From JAYWIG01 sp043789035 (GTDB lineage: Bacteria > Pseudomonadota > Gammaproteobacteria > Burkholderiales > Burkholderiaceae_E), in assembly GCA_043789035.1 (NCBI GenBank), contig JAYWIG010000349.1:1-6020 (forward strand): 6,020 bases of DNA, given 5' to 3'. Position 1 is the first letter of the stretch. Each line of letters begins with the position of its first letter. Both the position numbers and the translations under genes were made by a program. The notes under the pieces are model-generated. The model searched no databases. It saw only the letters and a list, made by a program, of their open reading frames with translations, and was not told the DNA's origin. Shown in pieces: positions 1 through 5,629 of the stretch.

Positions 1-152
1 TGCCCTGTTAATTCGGGTTTGGTTTTCCAGAAGAATGCTTCGGCATCGGTCGGGGTGAGAAAAATAGTTTCGCCGACGGCGAGGGTCGATAGTGCACCAA
101 AGCCGGTTTTAATGAAGTCCCGTCTTTGGGCAACATTATTTTGCTCACTCAT
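1..152 (-). CDS. N-terminus of a Tat-exported oxidoreductase subunit, probably molybdopterin catalytic subunit (partial)
   Basis: Only the first 50 codons are in the window; the gene continues past the left edge. The protein begins MSEQNNVAQRRDFIKTGFGA. This is a twin-arginine signal: RR at residues 10-11 followed by D-F-I-K, then a hydrophobic stretch (about residues 17-34) and an Ala-x-Ala-like site (AEA, about residues 38-40) before FFWKTKPE. It should therefore be folded with a cofactor in the cytoplasm and exported to the periplasm. The start is firm: an AGGAGAGG ribosome binding site sits 6 bases upstream, inside the end of the preceding gene, and only one base separates that gene's stop from this ATG. 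Placement directly after a four-cluster ferredoxin subunit makes a DMSO-reductase-family molybdenum or tungsten catalytic subunit the best guess. No cofactor or Fe-S motif is visible yet, so the family is inference. Another Tat-exported redox partner remains possible. Confidence 0.75.
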   Translation of the reverse strand, partial: MSEQNNVAQRRDFIKTGFGALSTLAVGETIFLTPTDAEAFFWKTKPELTG

Positions 153-153
153 G

Positions 154-903
154 TTATGCCTCTCCTCTTGGGCGGCGATATTCGGTGATATTGTTGGCTG
201 GGTCTACCTTGGCCCACAACGTACGCTTTTTCTTAGGGAAGGTTGATTCAAGTGTGGCCCAGGTTTCGATTTCATAGCTATATGGATCGTGTACCTTGCC
301 TTTTGGAATTTTGGCTTCCATGGCAACTTGGTGGCCGCGATAGTGAACCGATGGTTTGGTTTTTTCTTCGGGCTTTAGCACCTTGGTTTCTGAACCATGC
401 TTTGCCATGAATAGGGAGTAAGGCGATTTTGGATCGTTCTCGTCGCCGAAATGAAAGACGTCAGCTGGGCAAGTCTCTACGCAGGCCGGTTCCATGTTGG
501 CGTCTAAACGGTGTGAGCAAAAATCGCATTTGTCTGCCACGTCGTTATCGTCGCAACCGATTGCCGCGTAGGGGCAAGCTTTCTCGCAATTGCCAAGGTG
601 ATCGCAAAGATCCGGGTCGACACGAACGATGCCATCGGCTAAGCGATTGATCGCTTTTGGCGTACACGCTTTGAGGCAAGGCGTATCTTCGCATTGCATA
701 CAAAGGGTAGGAAGAAAGAAACGTTTGGTCTTTGGAAATTTGCCAGTATCCCAGTAATACACCTTTGTACGGAATCTGGCCAAAGGCACGGTATTTTCAA
801 TTTTGCAGGCGACAGAGCATGCATGACAACCGATGCATCGCTCGATATCGAGTGCCATTTTCCAGCGGGGAGCTTTACCTGTGTTGGGGTTGATTGGAAC
901 CAT
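154..903 (-). CDS. DmsB/PsrB-type Fe-S electron-transfer subunit of a molybdopterin oxidoreductase
   Basis: 249 residues. It has the four Cys groups of the ferredoxin-like beta subunit that carries electrons between a catalytic subunit and a membrane partner. Group I is C23, C26, C29, C33; group II is C68, C71, C76, C80; group III is C100, C106, C110 with CPY; group IV is C126, C129, C141, C145 with CP. The group III position expected to be Cys (103) is Leu, so this cluster is predicted to be [3Fe-4S], as in NarH where Trp occupies the site. An extra Cys lies at 117. After the last cluster comes a basic tail of about 100 residues (150-249) with no motif I recognise. There is no Tat signal, so export would be by complex with the Tat-bearing partner encoded next. 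The ATG at 903 has AGGGAG 10 bases upstream, a slightly long spacing; Met16 (ATG at 858) is a possible later start. The family is clear but the substrate of the complex is not. Confidence 0.92.
   Translation of the reverse strand: MVPINPNTGKAPRWKMALDIERCIGCHACSVACKIENTVPLARFRTKVYYWDTGKFPKTKRFFLPTLCMQCEDTPCLKACTPKAINRLADGIVRVDPDLCDHLGNCEKACPYAAIGCDDNDVADKCDFCSHRLDANMEPACVETCPADVFHFGDENDPKSPYSLFMAKHGSETKVLKPEEKTKPSVHYRGHQVAMEAKIPKGKVHDPYSYEIETWATLESTFPKKKRTLWAKVDPANNITEYRRPRGEA
159..166 (-). promoter_or_regulatory. Strong ribosome binding site for the Tat-signal gene
   Basis: Minus-strand AGGAGAGG lies 6 bases before the ATG at 152 and is embedded in the last codons of the ferredoxin gene. It fixes the start of the short partial gene and implies the two are translated from one message. 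Confidence 0.75.
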
Positions 904-913
904 GAGGTGCTTG

Positions 914-919
914 CTCCCT
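914..919 (-). promoter_or_regulatory. Ribosome binding site of the ferredoxin gene
   Basis: Minus-strand AGGGAG precedes the ATG at 903 by 10 bases. The core is good but the spacing is longer than usual, so the start is likely rather than certain. Confidence 0.5.
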
Positions 920-930
920 AATTTGTGCAG

Positions 931-944
931 CTGATTTTTATCGA
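931..944 (-). promoter_or_regulatory. Weak FNR/Anr/CRP-family-like palindrome
   Basis: The minus strand reads TCGAT-AAAA-ATCAG. It matches 8 of the 10 defined bases of the FNR consensus TTGAT-N4-ATCAA and lies about 35 bases before the ferredoxin start. Oxygen-sensing control would suit a periplasmic Fe-S oxidoreductase. However, a classical activator site centred 41.5 bases upstream of transcription would put the start of the message inside the coding region. It could act from another position, act as a repressor site, or be chance. Confidence 0.25.
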
Positions 945-958
945 ATACTTGAGCCGGT

Positions 959-974
959 TAGTTTATACGAACTA
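959..974. repeat. Short inverted repeat TAGTT-N6-AACTA in the intergenic gap
   Basis: A perfect 5-base inverted repeat with a 6-base spacer lies in the 107-base gap between the transporter and ferredoxin genes. It could be a small operator half-site pair, but arms this short often arise by chance. On the minus strand its spacer overlaps TATAAA, a possible -10-like element, but I found no matching -35 at a standard distance. Confidence 0.15.
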
Positions 975-1010
975 CATTGCTTTTTGCATGTCGCAATTCG
1001 AAGAAAACAA

Positions 1011-2870
1011 TTACAGCGCAACAGTTGACAACCATGGAACAAATGCAATGACGACTAAACCGCATAGCAGCGCAATGATGTAAGGCCAGATCGCGCCCAT
1101 GACTTCGTCGGGTGAGCCTTCGCCGATTCGACAGGCCAGATAAAAGCCAATCCCAATGGGTGGCATCATCAAGCCGATGTTCATGGCAGCCATGACGACC
1201 ATCGAATAGTGGATGTCATTGATGCCTAATTTCTTCGCAATCGGGAACATGATGGGGGCCAACAATAAAATCGCTGGCAAACCTTCGAGTAAACACCCTA
1301 AAATAAGGAACACCAAAATCGTGACGACCATGAAGGTCATCCAACCACCAGGTAGCACGACTAGGACGTCAGTGAGTTGCCTGATGAATCCGCTTTGCGC
1401 AATACACCAAGCCATTGCAGAAGCAGTGCCGAGAATAAGCAGAATTGCGCCACTTAATGCGGCAGTCTCAACTAGCATGTTGTAGATCTGGCGCAAGCTA
1501 ATTCCGCCGTATAAGGTTTTGCCAATAATCATTGCGTAGAGAACAGCGATTGTTGAAACTTCCGTTGCGGTTGCTACGCCACCACCTACAGCGCTACGAA
1601 TAATGAAGGGCAATACTAACGCTGGCGAGGCAATTAAAAGAAAGCGACCGGCGGCTTTGATCGATACGCGCTTCACGTTACTCATATCTTCCAAGCGAGC
1701 TTTCCATCGAGCCAGTGCGACCAGCATGAAGAGCAGCACCATCGCGATGACAAAACCGCTTTGGAACAAACCGGCAATTGATACACCTGCTACAGAGCCT
1801 AAAACGATCATGACGATACTTGGCGGCACTGTATCAGCCATCGCTGCACCGGTGGCGAGTAAGGCCACCATCTCTTTCGGTTTATGTCCTCGTCGCTTCA
1901 TCTCCGGAAAGAGTGCGGGCGCGACAGTTGCCATATCCGACACTTTCGAACCAGAAATACCTGACACGATAAACAGCGAACCGAGCAGAACATAGGACAT
2001 ACCGGCTCGAACATGGCCGAGTAATGACGCGAGGAAATCAACAATCGCTTTGCCCATTCCAGTGGTATCGAGAATGCAGCCTAACAATACAAAAATCGGT
2101 ACTGATACCAAGATAAGGCTAGACATGCCCTCATCCATACGGCCAACCACCACCATGAGCGGTGTTGTGGTTGAAAAGGCCAAGTAACTTAATGCGCCTA
2201 TGCCAAAGCAAAAGGCAATCGGCACACCAGCAATTAAGCAAATACTGGCGAAGCCCACCATAAAGATGAGGAGGTTGAATGTACCTAGCGTTTGAAGCTG
2301 GGGTGAAAAATAGGCGCAAATTGCGGCGATTCCAGCAACGATGATGATGGAGACGACGACATCGATCATCTTATTTGAGCGGATCGCATAAGTCGCAACA
2401 ATGACAAACATCGCCAGAATGCCGAAGGCGATTGAGCCGACGCGAAAAGCGTTTGGCATATCGAGCGCAGGGGTTCGAATTGCGATTTCATCTTTGGTAT
2501 ATTCCCAAGCTTGTGGGAAGAGGGCAATTAAAAATGCGGCCACCACTACTAAGCCAAATGCCTCGACGAACTGCTTCACTCTGGGCGGGAGCTTGTCTTG
2601 AACGACCGTAAGTTTAAGATGTTCATTTCGATGCATGGCTAATGCCGTACCTATCATGGCTAACCATAGAAAAGACAGCGAAACGACTTCATCGATCCAA
2701 ATAATCGGATAAGAAAAAACATAGCGAGAAACAACGCCGCCCAACAACAGAAAGAAAATAATGAGCAACAAAACCGCAGAAACTATTTCAAGCGGCTTGA
2801 GCCAAATTCCGCCTAATCGATGCGATGCGTTGGTGGTTATCACGCTTGCGGTTATTGTGTCATTCGTCAC
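1011..2870 (-). CDS. TRAP transporter, fused small and large membrane subunits (DctQ-DctM type)
   Basis: 619-residue inner-membrane protein that takes up an organic acid or similar solute with sodium or proton symport, using a periplasmic DctP-type binding protein. Residues 22-165 form the four-helix DctQ domain, including VVSRYVF and WIDEVVSLSFLWLAMIGTA. Residues 168-188 are a connecting hydrophobic helix. Residues 199-616 are the DctM domain, with SGISGSKVSDMATVAP (303-318), TATEVSTIAVLYAM (433-446) and MNIGLMMPPIGIGF (563-576). Natural DctQM fusions such as Haemophilus SiaQM have the same arrangement. The frame stays open upstream to an ATG at 2951, but those 27 residues lie inside the ligase gene and are polar. 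I chose GTG at 2870, which overlaps the ligase TGA as GTGA, has AGGGA 5 bases upstream, and starts just before the first helix. No DctP gene is in the window. The substrate is unknown; neighbours suggest a carboxylate that is then CoA-activated. Confidence 0.93.
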   Translation of the reverse strand: MTNDTITASVITTNASHRLGGIWLKPLEIVSAVLLLIIFFLLLGGVVSRYVFSYPIIWIDEVVSLSFLWLAMIGTALAMHRNEHLKLTVVQDKLPPRVKQFVEAFGLVVVAAFLIALFPQAWEYTKDEIAIRTPALDMPNAFRVGSIAFGILAMFVIVATYAIRSNKMIDVVVSIIIVAGIAAICAYFSPQLQTLGTFNLLIFMVGFASICLIAGVPIAFCFGIGALSYLAFSTTTPLMVVVGRMDEGMSSLILVSVPIFVLLGCILDTTGMGKAIVDFLASLLGHVRAGMSYVLLGSLFIVSGISGSKVSDMATVAPALFPEMKRRGHKPKEMVALLATGAAMADTVPPSIVMIVLGSVAGVSIAGLFQSGFVIAMVLLFMLVALARWKARLEDMSNVKRVSIKAAGRFLLIASPALVLPFIIRSAVGGGVATATEVSTIAVLYAMIIGKTLYGGISLRQIYNMLVETAALSGAILLILGTASAMAWCIAQSGFIRQLTDVLVVLPGGWMTFMVVTILVFLILGCLLEGLPAILLLAPIMFPIAKKLGINDIHYSMVVMAAMNIGLMMPPIGIGFYLACRIGEGSPDEVMGAIWPYIIALLCGLVVIAFVPWLSTVAL

Positions 2871-4444
2871 TCGTATCCCTGTTCTTCTAATAATGCTTTG
2901 ATGTCTTTTTTGGCAACTTTGCCATAACCTGATTTTGGCAGAGCTGGCCAAAACACGAAATGCCGAGGCCAGCGATAGCGGGCACAGCGGTTTTCTAGGT
3001 GGTTCAGAAGTTGTTCAGGCGCGAGATTGGGATGCTTTTCTTTGCGAACAATTACGGCGACGCCAACTTCGCCCCACTTTGCGTCGGGCATGCCGACAAT
3101 GGCAACTTCAGCGACACCTTCATGTCTGAGCAGCACTTCCTCAACCTCTTTCGGGTATACATTGGAGCCACCGGAAATGTACATATCCGATTGCCGTCCG
3201 GTGATATAAAGCAAGCCGCGTTCATCGAGCTTGCCTAAATCGCCCGTGTGGAACCAACCACCCATGAGCGCTTTTTCAGTAGCTTGGCGGTTGCCGTGAT
3301 AGCCAGCAAACACGGCTGGCCCTCGGCAACAAATCTCGCCTATCTCGCCAGTGGCTACTTGGCTAAGATTTGCGTCCAGAATAGCGACTTCCATGCCTGT
3401 TCGTGGCTTACCGCAAGAGCCGATATGGGCGTTCGGATCGTTATCGTCTGCGGAGTGCATGCTGGGCGGCAAAACCGTGATGCAGCCGGTGACTTCGCCC
3501 AGACCAAAATATTGCACCAGTACTTTACCAAGTTTCTGTAAGGCAAGTTTTTGGTCGGCGCGATACATAGGCGCACCGGCATAAATCATGTAGCGCAGGG
3601 ATGAGTGATCATACTGATCAACCGATGCATGTTCGACGAGAATTTTTACAATGGTCGGCACCGTAAAAAGATTCGTCACGTGGTGTTTTTCGACCAATTG
3701 CCAAAAAGTGTCGGGTTCCAACTTTTCCGAAGGCATCAATACAGTACGCGCACCTTTAGCCACATTGAGTAGCGCATGAATTCCCGCGCCATGTGAAAGC
3801 GGGGCAACGGCAATAGAGCAGTCTATTTCTGAAGTCCCTGGGATTAGATCGGCTAGATGGTTGGTAACAACAAAGGCCATTTGCCCGTGGGTAAGAATGC
3901 CCGCTTTGGGCTTGCCAGTAGTGCCCGAGGTATAGAAGAACCAGAGCGGGTCGTCATAAGAGACGGTCGCTTCGGTCGCCGTACGCCCTAAGTGGTTGGT
4001 TATTAAGCTTTCGTAGCTTTGTTCGTTCTTTCTAGCCTGCCCAATCGTAATGATGTGTTTTAGCTCAGGTGTGCCTTCTTTGGCTGCATCAATGTGGCCG
4101 TAGAAAATATCTTCGCAGATCATCACATTGGCGCCACTCGACGAGCTAAGAAAGGCAACTTCGGTGGGGGTTAATCGAAAGTTGGTAGGCACCCAAATGC
4201 AGCCTAATGTAAATGCTACCCAGCAGCTTTCGAACATTTGTAAGTTATTACGCGATTGGGTCAGAATCTTATCGCCTTTGATAACACCCATGCCTTGAAG
4301 CGCGAATGCTATGGCGTGTACTCGGGCATGTAGCTGCGCCCAAGTCCACTGCTGATCGCCATGCACCAAAGCAATATTTTCAGGGTAAAGCTTGGCGGTA
4401 TGAGCGAGTAAACGCCCAAGGTTCATCACTTGTGCGGAGTGCAC
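2867..4444 (-). CDS. AMP-forming acyl-CoA synthetase (ANL superfamily)
   Basis: 525 residues, the usual length for a fatty/aromatic acyl-CoA ligase. It activates a carboxylic acid with ATP to an acyl-adenylate and then to a CoA thioester in the cytoplasm. Visible core motifs: phosphate loop YTSGTTGKPKA (171-181), QYFGLGEVTG (311-320), GGWFHTGDLG (395-404), GRQSDMYISGGSNVYPKEVE (416-435), and the C-terminal catalytic-lysine motif PKSGYGKVAK with Lys509. All key residues appear intact. The start is GTG at 4444, with GGAG 6 bases upstream in the short gap after the thiolase; an ATG at 4426 has no ribosome binding site. The stop overlaps the transporter start, so the two are probably translationally coupled. 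The acid substrate cannot be assigned from these motifs. The thiolase before it and the transporter after it suggest a ligase for an imported acid or for a 3-oxoacid intermediate. Confidence 0.94.
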   Translation of the reverse strand: MHSAQVMNLGRLLAHTAKLYPENIALVHGDQQWTWAQLHARVHAIAFALQGMGVIKGDKILTQSRNNLQMFESCWVAFTLGCIWVPTNFRLTPTEVAFLSSSSGANVMICEDIFYGHIDAAKEGTPELKHIITIGQARKNEQSYESLITNHLGRTATEATVSYDDPLWFFYTSGTTGKPKAGILTHGQMAFVVTNHLADLIPGTSEIDCSIAVAPLSHGAGIHALLNVAKGARTVLMPSEKLEPDTFWQLVEKHHVTNLFTVPTIVKILVEHASVDQYDHSSLRYMIYAGAPMYRADQKLALQKLGKVLVQYFGLGEVTGCITVLPPSMHSADDNDPNAHIGSCGKPRTGMEVAILDANLSQVATGEIGEICCRGPAVFAGYHGNRQATEKALMGGWFHTGDLGKLDERGLLYITGRQSDMYISGGSNVYPKEVEEVLLRHEGVAEVAIVGMPDAKWGEVGVAVIVRKEKHPNLAPEQLLNHLENRCARYRWPRHFVFWPALPKSGYGKVAKKDIKALLEEQGYE

Positions 4445-4450
4445 TTTTTA

Positions 4451-4455
4451 CTCCA
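4451..4455 (-). promoter_or_regulatory. Ribosome binding site that decides the GTG start of the ligase
   Basis: Minus-strand TGGAG lies 6 bases before GTG at 4444. The next in-frame ATG (4426) is preceded by sequence without purine-rich pairing potential, so the GTG is preferred and adds six residues. Confidence 0.6.
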
Positions 4456-4459
4456 CAAC

Positions 4460-5629
4460 TTAAGCGCCTTCGAGCACACTTAAATAATTGGCCACCGCTG
4501 CACCGCCCATATTGAAGACTGCACCGAGTTTCGCATTAGGCACTTGCATACCTTCGGCTGTGCCTGAAAGCTGCATTGCAGCCATCACATGTTGCGAAAC
4601 CCCAGTCGCACCAATAGGATGGCCTTTAGACTTCAGACCGCCAGACGGGTTCACCGGTAGCTTGCCGCCTTTCGAAGTCATACCATCCAAGATGACTCTC
4701 GCGCCTTGCCCGTGAGACGCCAAACCCATGGCTTCGTACTCCAACATTTCAGCTATAGTGAAGCAGTCGTGGGTTTCGACAAACGACAAATCGTTCAACG
4801 TTGCCCCCGCAGTACGCAAGCCTTTTTGCCATGCCATCGCGGCGCCTTCAAATTTCGTTGGGTCGCGCCGAGAAAGCGGTAAATATTCGTTTACCTGAGT
4901 TCTTGATCGCCATTTAACAGGGGCTACTTTTGCGTTTGGGAGAATTTCGTTACTAAGAATGAGTGCAGCTGCACCGTCTGATACCAGCGAGCAATCGGAA
5001 CGTTTTAATGGTCCTGCGACAAACGGATTTTTATCAGATGGCTGACGACAGAAATCAAAACCGAAATCGCGCTTCATGTGTGCATATGGGTTATGCATGC
5101 CGTTGGCATGGTTCTTTGCTGCGATCAAAGCAAGTGCGTCAGACTGATCACCAAACCGTTCGAAATAACTACTCGCTATTTTGCCAAATACACCTGCAAA
5201 ACCACCAGGCGTATCGCCCTCATCTTTTACATAAGAACAGCGCAATAACACGTCACCGATTTGCGCAGTTGGTAGGGTGTTCATTTTTTCGAAACCCAAT
5301 ACCAGCACTCGCTTCATGCGGCCACTGGCCAAAGCATCAAGGCCAGCCCAAATAGCTGCAGAACCTGTCGCGCAAGCATTTTCTAAGCGTACTGAGGGGG
5401 TGTGGCGAAACTCTGGAATGGCGACTGCCGCCATTGCACCGCTAAAGTCTTGTCGAACGAAGCCACCATTGAAGTGGCCTATGAAAATGCCGTCGATATC
5501 GTTGGGTTCTAAGCCCGCGCTTGCGATTGCAGGTAGTGATGCATCACGAATGAGTTGTTCAATATCAAGATTGTCAAGTTTGCCAAAAGGTGTGTGGCCC
5601 CAGCCAACGATGTAGGAGTTCGTGGTCAT
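4460..5629 (-). CDS. SCP2-type thiolase (acetyl-CoA acetyltransferase family)
   Basis: 389 residues, full length for bacterial SCP2-type thiolases. These catalyse CoA-dependent cleavage of 3-oxoacyl-CoA, or the reverse condensation. The nucleophilic Cys86 lies in NACATGSAA (84-92). The HDCF fingerprint of the SCP2 class is at 287-290, where Cys289 would be the acid/base. His337 lies in SKGHPIGATG (334-343). The classical C-terminal CxG motif is replaced by FNMGGAA (372-378), as expected for this class, so its absence is not a defect. No separate sterol-carrier domain is attached. The ATG overlaps the SDR stop as ATGA, with AAAGG 6 bases upstream, indicating translational coupling. Between an SDR and an acyl-CoA ligase, it fits the step that releases acetyl-CoA or propionyl-CoA from an activated 3-oxo acid. 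Some members of this family lack known activity, so the reaction is inferred from motifs. Confidence 0.93.
   Translation of the reverse strand: MTTNSYIVGWGHTPFGKLDNLDIEQLIRDASLPAIASAGLEPNDIDGIFIGHFNGGFVRQDFSGAMAAVAIPEFRHTPSVRLENACATGSAAIWAGLDALASGRMKRVLVLGFEKMNTLPTAQIGDVLLRCSYVKDEGDTPGGFAGVFGKIASSYFERFGDQSDALALIAAKNHANGMHNPYAHMKRDFGFDFCRQPSDKNPFVAGPLKRSDCSLVSDGAAALILSNEILPNAKVAPVKWRSRTQVNEYLPLSRRDPTKFEGAAMAWQKGLRTAGATLNDLSFVETHDCFTIAEMLEYEAMGLASHGQGARVILDGMTSKGGKLPVNPSGGLKSKGHPIGATGVSQHVMAAMQLSGTAEGMQVPNAKLGAVFNMGGAAVANYLSVLEGA

Larger units (their letters stand above)
904..1010. other. Only intergenic gap; possible second promoter region
   Basis: This 107-base stretch separates the transporter stop from the ferredoxin start, while all other junctions overlap or are under 20 bases. 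It holds the weak FNR-like site, a short inverted repeat and an A/T-rich TATAAA on the minus strand. The only hairpins near the transporter end are 4-5 base stems (ATTGC...GCAAT, TTGC...GCAA) without a following T run, so I see no convincing terminator. The two oxidoreductase genes may have their own promoter or may be read through from upstream. Confidence 0.4.

Noticed and set aside
19..246. Plus-strand open frame of 75 codons with a hydrophobic middle near the left edge
   Set aside because: It is antisense to the ferredoxin end and to the Tat signal region; the hydrophobic look comes from the complement of coding sequence.
154..903. Assignment of the ferredoxin to resorcinol hydroxylase, transhydroxylase or ethylbenzene dehydrogenase beta subunit
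   Set aside because: The Cys pattern fits the whole superfamily, the length is shorter than EbdB, and the catalytic subunit is missing, so a specific name is not supported.
975..1010. Possible rho-independent terminator after the transporter gene
   Set aside because: Only 4-5 base stems (ATTGC...GCAAT, TTGC...GCAA) are present, with no T run following on the minus strand.
1603..1995. 130-codon plus-strand open frame opposite the transporter gene
   Set aside because: It is antisense to the strongly supported DctM domain, its translation has no recognisable motif, and it reads as a composition shadow.
2871..2951. Upstream extension of the transporter reading frame to an ATG at 2951
   Set aside because: It overlaps 81 bases of the ligase C-terminus, encodes a polar basic stretch unlike a DctQ N-terminus, and the GTG at 2870 has the typical overlap with the ligase stop.
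4963..5355. 130-codon plus-strand open frame opposite the thiolase gene
   Set aside because: It is antisense to conserved thiolase sequence, with a His/Gln/Arg-rich low-plausibility translation and no ribosome binding site that I could see.
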